Source: Chelativorans intermedius (GTDB taxonomy: Bacteria; Pseudomonadota; Alphaproteobacteria; Rhizobiales; Rhizobiaceae). Taken from it: 64,000 nt of DNA. The notes under the pieces are model-generated. The model saw nothing but the letters and a program-made list of their open reading frames with translations. It had not been told where the DNA came from and did not search any database. Numbering within the stretch: position 1 is the stretch's first letter; every line of letters starts with the position of its first letter. The DNA is taken from positions 1 to 64,000 of the forward strand of contig NZ_JAODNW010000021.1 in NCBI RefSeq assembly GCF_025398255.1, read 5' to 3'. Below are positions 1-13,479 of this stretch, piece after piece. The position numbers and the translations under genes are program-made.

Positions 1-382
1 ACTCAATCTCGGCCGACGAATGCACAAACTACTTCGCTAATGCAGGATACGGACAAACCTAGATTCATCCCGCTCTAAAATGGGCGTTTTCCGACGCGAA
101 GCCCTGAAAAATACCGTCGCCCCAAAATGGCGCCGCTGACTATCAATTTTCTCTTTTATTTCAGTGTGATATGGACAAAAATATACCGTCAAGGCTTCCG
201 ACACCCTGACGGTATAAGAGATTTCCGCGCGATGCAACTTTGGGCGATACCGTCAGTCATGCCGTCAGATCACTCGCTAACGGGCCGAAAGCCGGCGATA
301 GGTCTCGGACACAATATTTGGTGATTTCAGTGCCTTATGTCGCCTTCTGGCGTGCTTCCGGATATTCCTGGCGCTGCCTGAA
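1..382. other. Gene-free, lower-GC flank with repeated 9-mers beyond guaA
   Basis: No convincing gene lies here. Base composition is clearly lower in G+C than the rest of the window (about 38% in 121-180, about 48% in 1-60). The 9-mer ATACCGTCA occurs at 183-191 and 247-255, as ATACCGTCG at 111-119, and inverted as TGACGGTAT at 207-215; a partial CCGTCA lies at 262-267. Repeated short sites next to a 3' gene end resemble arm-type sites of a tyrosine integrase, and guaA 3' ends are known island insertion sites. No integrase gene is visible, so this stays an inference. Confidence 0.45.
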
Positions 383-1945
<1,563 letters not shown>

Positions 1946-2048
1946 GGCGAGCCTTTAGAGAAGGAAGCGATTCGACGCAACGGTTTCAGCCTTCGGCTTC
2001 TGTAAAATCCTGTCGGTCTCCGGCGCTATGGCGTGGCGAACCACCCCG

Positions 2049-3335
2049 CTAGCGACGCTCGAAGGCGGCGAAATAGAAGCCGTCCGTGCCCGCGCTTGCC
2101 GGCGTCAGCATGATACCCGCCTCCCGGCGAATGTGCACGGCCTGCGGATGGTCGGGAAAGCGCTCCTGCCAGATGGCCTGATGATCGCAGGCGCGGAAGG
2201 CGGGATTGCGTGCAAGGAAGGCATGCGCCTGGTCGGCGTTCTCCTCCTCGAAGAAGGAGCAGGTTATGTAGACGAGCCGCCCGCCCGGCCTTACATAGCG
2301 GCTGGCTGCGTCGAGGATGGCCGTTTGCTCGCCCTGGCGCGCCTCGAGCTGCTGCGGGGTCAGCCGCCATTTGGCGTCGGGGCGCCGGCGCCACGTGCCC
2401 GACCCCGTACACGGCGCATCCACCACAACAAGGTCCATCCGGCCTTCGAGGGGCGCCAGCGCCGCCTCGTCGGCCAGCACCTGCACGTTGCGGCAGCCGG
2501 CGCGCTTCAGCCTGTCGAAGATCGGCGCCAGGCGCTGCCTGTCGGCGTCATGGGCATGAACCTGTCCGCGATTTTCCATCATCGCCGCCATGGCGAGCGT
2601 CTTGCCGCCCGCGCCGGCGCAGAAGTCGAGCACCTGGAAGCCGGGTTCCGCGCCTGCAAGCTCGGAGACGATCTGCGAGCCTTCGTCCTGCACCTCGAAC
2701 CAGCCCTTGTGGAAGGCGGGCTCCGCCTGCACGTGGGGGTGACGCCCGTCGCCCGCCACCGGCGGAATGCGCATGCCGCGGCTTGCGATGGCCGAGGCCG
2801 CAGCGCCGGCGCGCGCAAGTGCGGCGAGAACCTTCTCCCGGCTGGCCTTCAGGGAGTTGGCCCGCATGTCGAGCGGCGGGCGCGCGGCAAGGGCGGCACA
2901 TTCCTCGACCCACGCCGCGCCGAAAGCACGGACCGCCACGGGGCGGCACCATTCGGGAATGTTGGCGCGCGCAGCCTCCGGCAGCGGGGTGCCGAGGCGG
3001 GCGGCGAGGGCGCGCAGTTCCGCCTCGTCGAGCGGCGGCGGCGCGAAGCGGTCCTCGGCGAGCGCCTGGTTGACCGCTTCGGGCGCCATGCCGTTCTCCA
3101 GCATGTAGCCGCCGAAGGCGAGCGCGCGCGGCGTGTCGGCATCGAACAGCCAGCCGGCGGCGCTGCGCCGGCGCAGCCCGTCATAGACGATGTTGCCGAT
3201 CGCCGCGCGGTCTCCGGCTCCGGCGAAGCGGTGGTTCAGCCCCCAGTCGCGCATGGCCTCGGCGGCTGGGCGGTGGCGTGTCTCGATGTCGTGGAGAATG
3301 TCGATGGCTGCTGCGAGCCTGCCCCCTAGGCGCAT
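2049..3335 (-). CDS. rsmB: RsmB/Sun-family rRNA (cytosine-5) methyltransferase
   Basis: A SAM-dependent RNA m5C methyltransferase, probably acting on 16S rRNA. The 428-residue protein has an N-terminal NusB-like/linker portion, then a Rossmann methyltransferase domain with the SAM motif DFCAGAGGKT. Both family cysteines are present: VDAPCTGSG (motif IV, product release) and YITCSFFEEEN (motif VI, catalytic). I chose the ATG at 3335 because AAGGAG sits 5 nt upstream; a GTG at 3356 is in frame but lacks a Shine-Dalgarno. It follows guaA's upstream side on the same strand, about 100 bp away. The exact target base cannot be told from sequence; alphaproteobacteria have more than one member of this family. 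Confidence 0.9.
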   Translation of the reverse strand: MRLGGRLAAAIDILHDIETRHRPAAEAMRDWGLNHRFAGAGDRAAIGNIVYDGLRRRSAAGWLFDADTPRALAFGGYMLENGMAPEAVNQALAEDRFAPPPLDEAELRALAARLGTPLPEAARANIPEWCRPVAVRAFGAAWVEECAALAARPPLDMRANSLKASREKVLAALARAGAAASAIASRGMRIPPVAGDGRHPHVQAEPAFHKGWFEVQDEGSQIVSELAGAEPGFQVLDFCAGAGGKTLAMAAMMENRGQVHAHDADRQRLAPIFDRLKRAGCRNVQVLADEAALAPLEGRMDLVVVDAPCTGSGTWRRRPDAKWRLTPQQLEARQGEQTAILDAASRYVRPGGRLVYITCSFFEEENADQAHAFLARNPAFRACDHQAIWQERFPDHPQAVHIRREAGIMLTPASAGTDGFYFAAFERR

Positions 3336-3563
3336 CGTGGCTCCTTCTCGGTTCACCCGTCATGGCGCCTAGCTAAGCGCTCGCGAGCCGGCAGGCAAGG
3401 ACAAGATCGCCACAGGCCCTTTCGTGACGGCCGTTTTTCATTTCCGAAAAACGCCTTGCGAATTTCAGGACTTCTGACGACCGCCGCCCCAATGGGATGA
3501 ATGGTGGCGCGGCGCACCGCGCCGGACCGCAACACCATTCAGGACAAGGAGGGCGCTTCGCCC

Positions 3564-4574
3564 ATGACCGGAACGACAGCAGCACATCGCAGAACGTTGG
3601 GGCGCTCGGGCCTTTCGGCCGGCGCGGTGGGCCTCGGGGGCTGGGCGATCGGCGGGCATTTCATCTTGGACGGAAAGCCGGACGGCTGGGGTGAGGTGGA
3701 CGACGCGCAGTCCATCCGTGCCATCCATCTCGGCCTTGAGATGGGTGCCTCGCTGATCGACACCGCCGATGCCTATGGGACCGGGCACAGCGAGGAGGTG
3801 ATCGGACGCGCGCTGGCCGGCCGCCGGACGGATGCCATCGTCGCCACCAAGTTCGGCTTCACCCATGACCGCGCGACACGCACGCTGAACGGCATTGACG
3901 TCAGCCCCGCCTATATTGCGCGGGCCTGTGCGGCCTCGCTGAAGCGGCTCGCCACGGACCATATCGACCTCTATCAGATTCATGTGGGCGAGCTTGCCGA
4001 CGATCAGGCGGATGCGGCGGGCGAAGCTCTCGAAAAGCTGGCCGAGAAGGGCGCCATCCGCTTCTGGGGCTGGAGTACGGACAATGCGGGGGCGGCCCGC
4101 CGCATGTTGAAGTTCCCGCATTTCGTGGCCGTGCAGCAGGAGCTCAACGTCTTCGTGGACGGGCCGGAGATGCTTGCCCTGTGCGAGGAAAGCAATCTCG
4201 CAAGCCTCAATCGTTCGCCCCTCGGCATGGGATTTCTTACCGGCAAGTTCGGGGCCGGGGCGCGGCTTTCCCCAACCGAGGTGCGCGGCGCCGGCCATGG
4301 ATGGGTCCGGTTTTTCAGGGAGGGACGGCCGCATCCCGAATATCTCAGGCGGCTCGATGCGCTGCGCGCGCTGCTGCAGACCGGCGGACGCACCCTTGCC
4401 CAAGGCGCGCTCGGCTGGATTCTCGCCCGCTCGCCCAACACCTTTCCCATCCCCGGTTTCAAGACCGAGGCGCAGGTGCGCGAAAATCTCGCGGCCATGG
4501 AGAAGGGCCCCCTGCCCGCTTCAACAATGGCGGAGATCGACGCCATCCTCGCCGAGGAGATGGAGCCTTCCTAG
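3564..4574 (+). CDS. Aldo/keto reductase
   Basis: NAD(P)H-dependent aldo/keto reductase of 336 residues with a TIM-barrel fold. The catalytic tetrad is visible: Asp and Tyr in LIDTADAYGTGHSEE, Lys in VATKFGF and His in YQIHVGE. The C-terminal cofactor loop resembles the family consensus (FPIPGFKTEAQVREN). The ATG at 3564 has GGAGGG about 12 nt upstream; the open frame begins earlier at 3501 but without support. The substrate is unknown. It converges on the catalase gene with a strong hairpin between them. Confidence 0.88.
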   Translation: MTGTTAAHRRTLGRSGLSAGAVGLGGWAIGGHFILDGKPDGWGEVDDAQSIRAIHLGLEMGASLIDTADAYGTGHSEEVIGRALAGRRTDAIVATKFGFTHDRATRTLNGIDVSPAYIARACAASLKRLATDHIDLYQIHVGELADDQADAAGEALEKLAEKGAIRFWGWSTDNAGAARRMLKFPHFVAVQQELNVFVDGPEMLALCEESNLASLNRSPLGMGFLTGKFGAGARLSPTEVRGAGHGWVRFFREGRPHPEYLRRLDALRALLQTGGRTLAQGALGWILARSPNTFPIPGFKTEAQVRENLAAMEKGPLPASTMAEIDAILAEEMEPS

Positions 4575-4627
4575 GCGATGCGCCGAGAAGCGGCTGCCGG
4601 CTTTCGGCGCAGACTCCCGCAGGGACG

Positions 4628-4655
4628 AACGGGCGCGGAAGGCCCCGCGCCCGTT
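4628..4655. terminator. Hairpin between convergent aldo/keto reductase and catalase genes
   Basis: Perfect 11-bp inverted repeat AACGGGCGCGG / CCGCGCCCGTT around a 6-base loop, midway between two converging genes. There is no clear T-run on either strand, so it may be a weak bidirectional terminator or only an mRNA-stabilising hairpin. Confidence 0.5.
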
Positions 4656-4681
4656 CCCGGCTCCCAGCTTGGGCAACCCCT

Positions 4682-6172
4682 TTATTCCGCGGCCTGCGGC
4701 GTGGCTGCGGCCGCCCCTGCCTCGTAGCCGTAGTGCGCCTTCAGAGCCTTGCGCACGCCATTGCCGTAGTCCGGGTGGACCTTGTCGAAATGCGCGAGCT
4801 GGCGCTCGATGATCTCTCCGGGCACACCGGCCATCGCCGCGGCGATGTTGTTGAAGAGGCGGTTCTTCTGGCCTTCGTCGAAGAGGTTGAAGAGAGCGCG
4901 CGGCTGGGAATAGTCGTCGTTGCCGATGCGATGGTTGTAGCGGTCGGCATCGCCGGAAATCCTCAGCGGCGGCTCCTTGGCGGACGAATCCTCCACCGGG
5001 CCATTGAAGGAGTTCGGCTCGTAATAGGCATCGGGATTGCCCGCCCTGTGGCCGAAGAAGTTCATCTGCCCATCCTTGTGGTAGTGGTGGACGGGGCACC
5101 TCGGCGCGTTGACGGGCAGCGCCTCGTAATGGGTTCCCAGTCGGTAGCGGTGCGCATCGGCATAGGAGAAGATGCGCGCCTGCAGCATCTTGTCCGGCGA
5201 CCACGAGATGCCGGGCACGATGTTGGAGGGCGAGAAGGCCACCTGCTCGATCTCGGCGAAATAATTGTCCGGGTTGCGGTTCAGCTCCAGAATGCCGACG
5301 TCGATGGGCGGATAGTCCGCATGCGGCCAGACCTTGGTGAGATCGAAGGGATTATAGGGCGTCTTCTCCGCATCGAGCTCGGGCATGATCTGCACCTGCA
5401 TCTTCCACTTCGGAAACTCGCCGCGCTCGATGGCGCCGAACAGCGCCTCCTGGTAGCTCTCGCGGGTCTTGCCGACGACCTTCTCGGCTTCCTCGTTGGT
5501 GTGGAACTTGTGGCCCTGAAGCGTCTTGAAGTGGAACTTCACCCAATAGCGCTCGCCCTTGTCGTTCCAGAAGGAATAGGTGTGCGAGCCATAGCCGTTC
5601 ATGTGCATGGGGCTGACCGGCAAGCCGCGGTCCGACATCAGGATGGTGACCTGATGGAGGGACTCCGGGCTCAGCGACCAGAAATCCCACATGGCGGTGT
5701 TGGAGCGCAGATTGGTGCGAGGATGGCGCTTCTGGGTGTGGATGAAATCCGGGAACTTGTAGGGATCGCGCACGAAGAAGACCGGCGTGTTGTTGCCCAC
5801 CAGATCCCAGTTGCCGTCCTCGGTGTAGAACTTGATGGCAAAGCCGCGCACGTCGCGCTCGGCGTCGGCCGCGCCAAGCTCGCCGGCCACGGTGGAGAAG
5901 CGCAGGATCAGCGGCGTTTCCGCGCCGGGCTGAAGCGCCTTGGCCCTGGTAAACCTGGAAATGTCGCCGGTGATCTTGAGCGTGCCATAGGCGCCCCACC
6001 CCTTGGCATGAACCACACGCTCGGGGATGCGCTCGCGGTTCTGATGCGCCAGCTTCTCGATCAACTGGTAGTCCTGCAGGAGTACGGGACCGCGCTCGCC
6101 CGCCGTGATCGAATTCTGGTTGTCGGGCACAGGGGCGCCCGCCGTCGTGGTCAATCTCGGTTTGTCGGCCAT
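4682..6172 (-). CDS. katA: Monofunctional haem catalase
   Basis: Breaks hydrogen peroxide down to water and oxygen. The 496-residue length fits small-subunit (clade 3) catalases. Visible residues are catalytic His55 ([11 protein letters not shown]), the distal Asn in [14 protein letters not shown] and the proximal Tyr in [15 protein letters not shown] place the start at the ATG at 6172, giving MADKPRLTT and having AAGGAGAG just upstream; the frame opens earlier at a TTG. It is divergent from oxyR, the usual peroxide sensor, with 137 bp between the two start codons, so peroxide induction through OxyR is likely. Confidence 0.96.
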   Translation of the reverse strand: MADKPRLTTTAGAPVPDNQNSITAGERGPVLLQDYQLIEKLAHQNRERIPERVVHAKGWGAYGTLKITGDISRFTRAKALQPGAETPLILRFSTVAGELGAADAERDVRGFAIKFYTEDGNWDLVGNNTPVFFVRDPYKFPDFIHTQKRHPRTNLRSNTAMWDFWSLSPESLHQVTILMSDRGLPVSPMHMNGYGSHTYSFWNDKGERYWVKFHFKTLQGHKFHTNEEAEKVVGKTRESYQEALFGAIERGEFPKWKMQVQIMPELDAEKTPYNPFDLTKVWPHADYPPIDVGILELNRNPDNYFAEIEQVAFSPSNIVPGISWSPDKMLQARIFSYADAHRYRLGTHYEALPVNAPRCPVHHYHKDGQMNFFGHRAGNPDAYYEPNSFNGPVEDSSAKEPPLRISGDADRYNHRIGNDDYSQPRALFNLFDEGQKNRLFNNIAAAMAGVPGEIIERQLAHFDKVHPDYGNGVRKALKAHYGYEAGAAAATPQAAE

Positions 6173-6274
6173 GGCAATCTCTCCTTGCTGGCGCGACCGG
6201 ACGGGCCGGCCGCGATCGATGGGCTGGGGTGCTTGGAACAAATCCAGAGTAGCGGGCCGCCACGATAAATTCCA

Positions 6275-6293
6275 ATTGCATTTGGTGTTCAAT
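6275..6293. promoter_or_regulatory. LysR-type box in the katA-oxyR intergenic region
   Basis: ATTG-N11-CAAT fits the T-N11-A core of LysR-family sites and lies 16-34 bp upstream of the oxyR ATG, inside the shared regulatory region with katA. It is flanked by CGATAA direct repeats at 6263-6268 and 6295-6300, 32 bp apart, which fits binding by a tetramer. Assignment to OxyR is inferred from position. Confidence 0.5.
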
Positions 6294-6309
6294 GCGATAA
6301 GTTTTTCTT

Positions 6310-7209
6310 ATGTTGCGACTGACCCTTCGCCAGATGCAGTATTTCGAGCGGCTGGCAGAACTTCTGCATTTCGGGCGCGCCGCCGAGGCTGTTGGCGTCA
6401 CCCAGCCTGCCTTGTCCGCGCAGATCGCCGAAATGGAGGCGCAGCTCGGCTACAGGCTGTTCGAACGGGGTGGCGGCAGCGTGCGGTTGACGGCGGAGGC
6501 ACACGCGCTGCGCCCGCGCATCGCGCGCATCCTGGCAGAGGTGGAGGATCTGGAGAACCTCGCCCAACGCGGGCGAAGCGTGCTGGAAGGCCGTTTCCGC
6601 CTTGGCGTCATCCCCACCGTGGCGCCCTATCTGCTGCCCCGCCTCCTGCCCCTGCTCAAGGAGCGCTTTGCCGATCTGCGTCTGGAGGTGCGGGAGGCGG
6701 TGACCGACACGCTGGTGGAGGAGACCGTCCATGGCCGGCTCGATGCCTTGATCGCAGCCGAGCCACTGGAGGAGACGCGCCTGAAAAGCAGTGCGCTCTT
6801 CGAGGACCGCTTCTACCTCGCGGTGCCGGAGGCAGAGGCGGGGCGCATCGCGCCGCCGGTGGCGGAGGAAAGCATGGCGCTGGAGCGGCTGATGCTTTTG
6901 GAGGACGGCCACTGCATGCGCGCCCAGGCCCTGGCCGTGTGCGGCAAGGTCACGCCGCGCACCATGGCAAGTTTCGGGGCGACCAGCCTTGCCACGCTTC
7001 TGCACATGGTCGCCCATGGCATGGGCGTGACACTGATCCCCGCCATGGCACGGCAGGCGGCGGAATGCATGCCCGGCGTGCGCGTTCTCCCCTTCATCGA
7101 ACCGGCGCCGGCGCGCACTGTCTGCCTGGCCTGGCGCAGGACGAGCCCGCGGCAGGCGGATTTCCCGGTGCTTGCGGAGGCGGTGAAGGATGCCTGCCCA
7201 ACCGGATGA
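6310..7209 (+). CDS. oxyR: OxyR-type LysR-family peroxide regulator
   Basis: Transcription factor of 299 residues with an N-terminal winged helix-turn-helix (about 1-60: FGRAAEAVGVTQPALSAQIAEME) and a LysR substrate-binding domain. Both redox cysteines of OxyR are present, Cys202 and Cys211 in GHCMRAQALAVC, the spacing seen in E. coli OxyR. This separates it from generic LysR proteins. It is divergent from katA, its probable main target, and probably represses itself from the shared intergenic region. Upstream of the ATG is T-rich and has no good Shine-Dalgarno. Confidence 0.95.
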   Translation: MLRLTLRQMQYFERLAELLHFGRAAEAVGVTQPALSAQIAEMEAQLGYRLFERGGGSVRLTAEAHALRPRIARILAEVEDLENLAQRGRSVLEGRFRLGVIPTVAPYLLPRLLPLLKERFADLRLEVREAVTDTLVEETVHGRLDALIAAEPLEETRLKSSALFEDRFYLAVPEAEAGRIAPPVAEESMALERLMLLEDGHCMRAQALAVCGKVTPRTMASFGATSLATLLHMVAHGMGVTLIPAMARQAAECMPGVRVLPFIEPAPARTVCLAWRRTSPRQADFPVLAEAVKDACPTG

Positions 7210-7277
7210 GCCTCGCGAGCACTACGGTTTTACAGTAATACAGTTTCCGTTCTGAATAAAATTCACGTTGCTCTTCC

Positions 7278-7299
7278 CAGGAAATCGGATAATTTCCTG
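7278..7299. promoter_or_regulatory. Perfect inverted repeat upstream of aqpZ
   Basis: CAGGAAAT-N6-ATTTCCTG, 8-bp arms with a 6-bp spacer, ends 31 bp before the aqpZ start codon. The size and symmetry suit an operator for a dimeric regulator. No regulator gene for it is obvious nearby. Confidence 0.4.
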
Positions 7300-7330
7300 T
7301 CCTCTTTAGCAACTTCAAGGTAATCTTGTT

Positions 7331-8032
7331 ATGAAAGCTTATGTTTCAGAATTGTTCGGCACCTTTTTCCTTGTCTTCATCGGGTGCGGAAGCGTTGTTC
7401 TCGGCGACTTCGGCGCGCTGATCCCTACCGGCGGTGCGCTTGCCATCGCGTTCGCCTTCGGCATCGCGGTGGTGGCGATGGCCTATGCGGTCGGGCCTGT
7501 CTCGGGCGCACATCTCAACCCGGCCGTCACCCTCGGTGCCTTTCTTGCCGGGCGCCTGCCGGCACGGGACGTGGCGCCCTACATGGCCGCCCAGGTGGTT
7601 GGGGGCGTTCTCGGCGCGCTTGTCCTGTGGATCATAGCCACGGGTGCCGCCTCCGGGGCGCCCACCAATCTGGCCGCCAACGGGTGGAGCGATTATTCCA
7701 CCGCGGCGGCCTTCATCGCAGAGATGGTGGCCACCTTCATCTTCGTGATGGTGATTCTCGGCGTCACGGCGGGCAAGCACATCACGGTCATGGCGGGCCT
7801 CGTGATCGGCCTGACGCTGACGGCCATTCACATCTGCTTCATCGCCGTGACCGGAACCTCGGTCAATCCGGCGCGCTCCATCGGGCCCGCCCTCTTCTCC
7901 GGCGGCACGGCAATGGCGCAGCTATGGCTCTTCATCGCGGCCCCGCTCATCGGTGGCGCGGCGGCCGGGCTCCTGTACAGGACCGGCGTCTTGGAGAAGA
8001 CAGAGATTGTCCTGAAAAAAGCGCGCGCCTGA
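7331..8032 (+). CDS. aqpZ: Aquaporin Z
   Basis: Water channel of the inner membrane, MIP family, 233 residues with six predicted membrane helices. The two pore-lining NPA motifs are at residues 63-65 (GAHLNPAVTLG) and 179-181 (GTSVNPARSIG). Arg182 and His167 fit the narrow aromatic/arginine filter of a water-specific channel rather than a glycerol facilitator. It follows oxyR on the same strand by about 120 bp, with a separate leader carrying a palindrome, and ends at a strong terminator. Confidence 0.95.
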   Translation: MKAYVSELFGTFFLVFIGCGSVVLGDFGALIPTGGALAIAFAFGIAVVAMAYAVGPVSGAHLNPAVTLGAFLAGRLPARDVAPYMAAQVVGGVLGALVLWIIATGAASGAPTNLAANGWSDYSTAAAFIAEMVATFIFVMVILGVTAGKHITVMAGLVIGLTLTAIHICFIAVTGTSVNPARSIGPALFSGGTAMAQLWLFIAAPLIGGAAAGLLYRTGVLEKTEIVLKKARA

Positions 8033-8045
8033 CCCGAGGAGACCG

Positions 8046-8072
8046 AAAAGCCCCGGGGAAACCGGGGCTTTT
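8046..8072. terminator. Rho-independent terminator after aqpZ
   Basis: AAAAGCCCCGG, loop GGAAA, CCGGGGCTTTT: an 11-bp perfect stem with a T-run on both strands, 14 bp after the aqpZ stop codon. It can act in both directions, also for guaB on the opposite strand. Confidence 0.88.
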
Positions 8073-8095
8073 CCACAAGTGGCCCGGCGCGCCTG

Positions 8096-9778
<1,683 letters not shown>

Positions 9779-10022
9779 TCAGGATTGGCGCTGGCTCGTA
9801 CCACGTCCGTTACGACTTGAAAAGACGCTGGGTCGACTCCGGCGAAAGAGCGCATCCGCGGAGGCGGAAATGCCGCAAGGCGCCACGTGCGCGGGCTGCG
9901 CCGGGCCGGTGGCGGCCCGTGCGGGGAGGCCTTTGACATCGCAGCCCTTTCGGCCGATATGGGGCGGGTCGGCGTTCTCCCCGCGCCGGCCGACCTCCAT
10001 TTCCCAGCCCGAGGCGCAGCCC

Positions 10023-11498
10023 GTGAACCGCTCCCTGCCGCTGATCCTCGCTGTTGCGCTCTTCATGGAGCAGATGGACTCCACGGTGATTGCCACCTCG
10101 CTGCCGGCGATTGCCGAGGACATCGGCACCAGCCCGGTGACGCTGAAGCTGGCGCTGACCACCTATCTGGTGGCGCTGGCCGTCTTCATTCCCGTCAGCG
10201 GCTGGATGGCGGACCGTTTCGGCGCCAAGCGGGTGTTCCGGCTGGCGATCGGCGTGTTCGTGATCGGCTCGGTGGCCTGCGCCATCTCCAACTCGCTTCT
10301 GGCCTTCGTTCTGGCGCGTTTCCTGCAGGGCATGGGCGGGGCGATGATGACACCGGTGGGGCGGCTGGTTCTGGTGCGTGCGACACCGAAGAACCGGCTC
10401 GTCTCCGCCATGGCGTGGCTGACGGTGCCGGCGCTTGTCGGCCCCGTGGTCGGGCCGCCGCTCGGCGGCTTCATCACAACCTATTTCTCCTGGCACTGGA
10501 TCTTTCTCATCAACGTGCCCATCGGGCTGGCCGGCATCCATCTCTCCGGCCGCGTGCTGCCGCAGTTCGAGCCGCAGGCGGAAGAAAGGCTGGATGTGAA
10601 GGGCTTCGTGCTCTCCGGCCTTGCCGCCTCCGGCCTTGTCTTTGGCCTTTCCGTGGTCAGCCTGCCGGCGCTGCCGCCGGCGGTGGGGCTGGCCACCGTG
10701 GCGGCGGGGCTGGCGATGGGCTGGCTTTACGCGCGCCATGCACGGCAGGCGCCGCAGCCGATTCTCGACCTGCGGCTGTTTTCCATCCGCGCCTTCCGCG
10801 CCGCCATCATCGGCGGCTCGCTGTTCCGCATCGGCGCGGGGGCGGTGCCCTTCCTGCTGCCGCTCATGTTCCAGATCGGTTTCGGCATGACGCCCTTCCA
10901 GTCGGGCATGCTGACCTTCTCCTCGGCGCTCGGCGCCATCGCGATGAAGTTCATCGCCACGGCGACCCTGCGGATGGCGGGCTTCCGCCTCACCCTTGTG
11001 CTTGCGGCGCTGCTGGGCAGCGTGCTGATTGCCGCCAATGCGCTGTTCACCCCAGCCACATCGGCCGCCGTCATCATCGCCGTGCTGGCGGCGGCGGGCT
11101 TCTTCCGCTCTCTGTTCTTCACCTCCGCCAATGCGCTGGTCTTCGCCGAGATCGGCGAACGGGAAGCGAGCCAGGCGACGGCGATCGCCGCAGCGAGCCA
11201 GCAGATCAGCATCGCGCTGGGCGTGGCGGTGGGGGCCGGCGTCCTGGAGGCGACGGTGCAGATGACGGGCGCCGAGCTGGGCCTCGACGCCTTTGCCAAT
11301 GCCTTCGTGATCGTGGCGTTGCTCACGGCGCTGGCCGCCCTGCCCTTCCTCAACCTGCCGGCCGATACGGGCAGCGCCGTCTCCGGCCACCGGCGCCGGC
11401 GCATGGAAAGCGAGGAGCCGGCGCTTGCCGCCGAGCGAAGCTCAGCGCCCGCTGCTCACTCTCCCGCCTTTCCCTTGAAGCCCTTGGCCAGCAGATAG
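10023..11498 (+). CDS. MFS drug-efflux-type transporter (DHA2-like)
   Basis: Inner-membrane proton antiporter of the major facilitator superfamily, about 491 residues. Near the N-terminus it has the DHA2 hallmark [17 protein letters not shown], followed by motif A-like [13 protein letters not shown]. Hydrophobic segments along the length fit 12-14 membrane helices. I choose the GTG at 10023 because hydrophobic sequence starts there; the open frame runs back to 9714 through low-complexity sequence unlike any transporter. The C-terminal 43 bp overlap the convergent rlmE gene. The substrate is unknown; export of a toxic compound is the usual role. Confidence 0.85.
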   Translation: MNRSLPLILAVALFMEQMDSTVIATSLPAIAEDIGTSPVTLKLALTTYLVALAVFIPVSGWMADRFGAKRVFRLAIGVFVIGSVACAISNSLLAFVLARFLQGMGGAMMTPVGRLVLVRATPKNRLVSAMAWLTVPALVGPVVGPPLGGFITTYFSWHWIFLINVPIGLAGIHLSGRVLPQFEPQAEERLDVKGFVLSGLAASGLVFGLSVVSLPALPPAVGLATVAAGLAMGWLYARHARQAPQPILDLRLFSIRAFRAAIIGGSLFRIGAGAVPFLLPLMFQIGFGMTPFQSGMLTFSSALGAIAMKFIATATLRMAGFRLTLVLAALLGSVLIAANALFTPATSAAVIIAVLAAAGFFRSLFFTSANALVFAEIGEREASQATAIAAASQQISIALGVAVGAGVLEATVQMTGAELGLDAFANAFVIVALLTALAALPFLNLPADTGSAVSGHRRRRMESEEPALAAERSSAPAAHSPAFPLKPLASR

Positions 11499-12160
11499 AG
11501 CTCCACCGATTCGCCGCGCGAGGCCGGCGGCTTGACATGGTGGACCGACTGGAAATTGCGCTTCAGCATGGAAAGCAGCTCCGTCTCCGCCCCACCCTGG
11601 AAGGTCTTGGCCAGGAAGTGACCGCCGGGCCGCAACACGCCGACGGCGAAATCCGCCGCCACCTCGCACAGATGCATGGTGCGCAGATGGTCGGTGCGGC
11701 GGTGGCCGGTGGTAGGGGCCGCCATGTCGGAGAGAACCACGTCGGGCGGGCCGGAAAGCAGCGCAAGAAGGCGGGCGGGAGCCGCATCCTCCAGAAAGTC
11801 CATCTTGAGGATGGCAGCACCCGGCACGGGATCCATCTCCAGATAGTCGATGCCCACCACCGAGGGATTTTCCGGGTCGGACCTCACTCGGGCCGCGGCC
11901 ACCTGGCACCAGCCGCCGGGGGCTGCACCCAGGTCGATCACCCTCATGCCGGGGGCGAGGATGCGGTGCCTGTCGTCGATTTCGGCAAGCTTGTAGGCCG
12001 CGCGCGAGCGCATGCCCTCGGCATTCGCCCGGTGCACATAGGGATCGTTCAAATGGCGCTCGAGCCAGCGGCGCGAGGAGGACTTCAGGCCGCGCTTCTT
12101 CTTCACCCGCGTCTTGAGGGCGCGGGGGCCGGCGCCCGGCTTGCCGCCGCCCCGGCTCAT
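11456..12160 (-). CDS. rlmE: 23S rRNA 2'-O-ribose methyltransferase RlmE (FtsJ)
   Basis: Methylates the 2'-OH of a conserved uridine in the 23S rRNA peptidyl-transferase region, using SAM. The protein is 234 residues. Features are [11 protein letters not shown], the SAM motif [15 protein letters not shown] and the later [17 protein letters not shown], which carries the catalytic Asp of the FtsJ K-D-K-E set. A basic N-terminal tail ([15 protein letters not shown]) is typical of the alphaproteobacterial form. Its ATG overlaps the ppx TGA by four bases, so the two are translationally coupled. Its 3' end overlaps the convergent MFS gene. Confidence 0.95.
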   Translation of the reverse strand: MSRGGGKPGAGPRALKTRVKKKRGLKSSSRRWLERHLNDPYVHRANAEGMRSRAAYKLAEIDDRHRILAPGMRVIDLGAAPGGWCQVAAARVRSDPENPSVVGIDYLEMDPVPGAAILKMDFLEDAAPARLLALLSGPPDVVLSDMAAPTTGHRRTDHLRTMHLCEVAADFAVGVLRPGGHFLAKTFQGGAETELLSMLKRNFQSVHHVKPPASRGESVELYLLAKGFKGKAGE

Positions 12161-13479
12161 GGCCGACACCCCGCGAGACGGCGGCGACGGCGCCAAACGC
12201 CATCGCGCGCCATCATCTCGTTGAGCATGCCTTCGCGCAGGCCCCTGTCGGCCACGCGCAGGCGCTCGGCCGGCCAGTGGCGTCTTATGGCCTCCAGAAT
12301 TGCACAGCCGGCAAGCACCAGATCGGCACGCTCGGCGCCGATGCAAGGATTGGCCTTGCGCTCGTCGAAGCTCCAGCCGAGGATCGTGTCGATCATGCGG
12401 TCCACGCTCTCGCGCTCCATCCACAGCCCGTCCACCCGGCGCCTGTCATAGCGCCGGAGGCCCAGATGCACGCCGGCAAGGGTGGTGACCGTGCCCGAGG
12501 TGCCGAGCAGGTGGAAGCGGGCGGTGGAGGCGAGATGGGAGAGACGGCCGCGCCCTTCAAAACGCGCCAGCATGGCCGTCACTTCCGCCACCATGGCCTC
12601 GAAGGTCTCGCGCGTGACCGTGCGGCCGCCGAAGCGCTCGGCCAGCGAGACGACGCCGACGGGCAGCGAGGTCCAAGAGACGATGTGGTCGGCCAGGCGG
12701 GGCGTGCGATGGCGCGTCAGGTCGATGAGCGCAATCTCCGAAGAGCCGCCGCCGATGTCGAACAGCACCAGCCCATCCGTCTCCCGCGTGACCAGGGAGC
12801 TGCAGCCGGCGACGGCGAGCCTGGCCTCGGTGTGTCGGTCGATCACCTCCAGCGTCAGCCCGGTCTCGCGGCGCACGCGGCCCAGGAAATCCTCGCCGTT
12901 GCGGGCTGCACGGCAGGCCTCCGTGGCGATGGTGCGCACGCCGGCAAGGCGCAGGCCCGAAAGCTTCTCCGCACAGATGGCCAGCGCCTCGAGCGCGCGG
13001 TCCATGGCCGCCGGGCTGAGCCGGCCGGTGGCCGACAGCCCCTCGCCCAGCCGCACGATGCGCGAGAAGGCATCGACAACGCGAAAGCGGCCTGGCCGGC
13101 TGGGCGTGGCCACCAGGAGACGGCAATTGTTGGTGCCCAGATCGAGCGCGGCATAGAGTGTTTCCGGCAGCCGGCGCGCGGCCGGGGCGCGCCGGCCCGC
13201 CGCCGGCCCCGCAGGGACGGGCTGCGCGGCCTGCCCGTTTGCGCCGTCGCCGCCTTGCGGCTGCTGGCAGGGCGGCACCGCGCCACCCTGCACGAAAACG
13301 CGCCGGCGGCGCTTTCGCGCGCGCTTGCGCTTCGGCTTGTTCCGCCCCTCGGCCACGGCTGCTCGGGGGAGGCGCGACGCCTGCCCCCGCCCGTTTCCGG
13401 CCACGCCATCCCCCACCGAGACGTGATCGCCAACGCCGTCCGCGACCGGTGGCGCGTCACCCTGCTCGTGGTCGTCCAC
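12157..13479 (-). CDS. ppx: Exopolyphosphatase / guanosine pentaphosphatase family
   Basis: Ppx/GppA family enzyme that removes terminal phosphate from polyphosphate or pppGpp. The 440-residue protein has the ASKHA phosphatase motif [16 protein letters not shown] starting near residue 107 and the second signature [16 protein letters not shown]. The first roughly 105 residues are not part of the fold; they are low-complexity and strongly basic ([13 protein letters not shown]) and might bind nucleic acid or polyphosphate. The start at 13479 is tentative because such tails are poorly conserved. It is cotranscribed with rlmE, a pairing common in rhizobia. Confidence 0.92.
   Translation of the reverse strand: MDDHEQGDAPPVADGVGDHVSVGDGVAGNGRGQASRLPRAAVAEGRNKPKRKRARKRRRRVFVQGGAVPPCQQPQGGDGANGQAAQPVPAGPAAGRRAPAARRLPETLYAALDLGTNNCRLLVATPSRPGRFRVVDAFSRIVRLGEGLSATGRLSPAAMDRALEALAICAEKLSGLRLAGVRTIATEACRAARNGEDFLGRVRRETGLTLEVIDRHTEARLAVAGCSSLVTRETDGLVLFDIGGGSSEIALIDLTRHRTPRLADHIVSWTSLPVGVVSLAERFGGRTVTRETFEAMVAEVTAMLARFEGRGRLSHLASTARFHLLGTSGTVTTLAGVHLGLRRYDRRRVDGLWMERESVDRMIDTILGWSFDERKANPCIGAERADLVLAGCAILEAIRRHWPAERLRVADRGLREGMLNEMMARDGVWRRRRRLAGCRP

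Noticed and set aside
127-324. 65-residue open frame in the left flank
   Set aside because: No Shine-Dalgarno, no family resemblance, and it runs through the repeated 9-mers.
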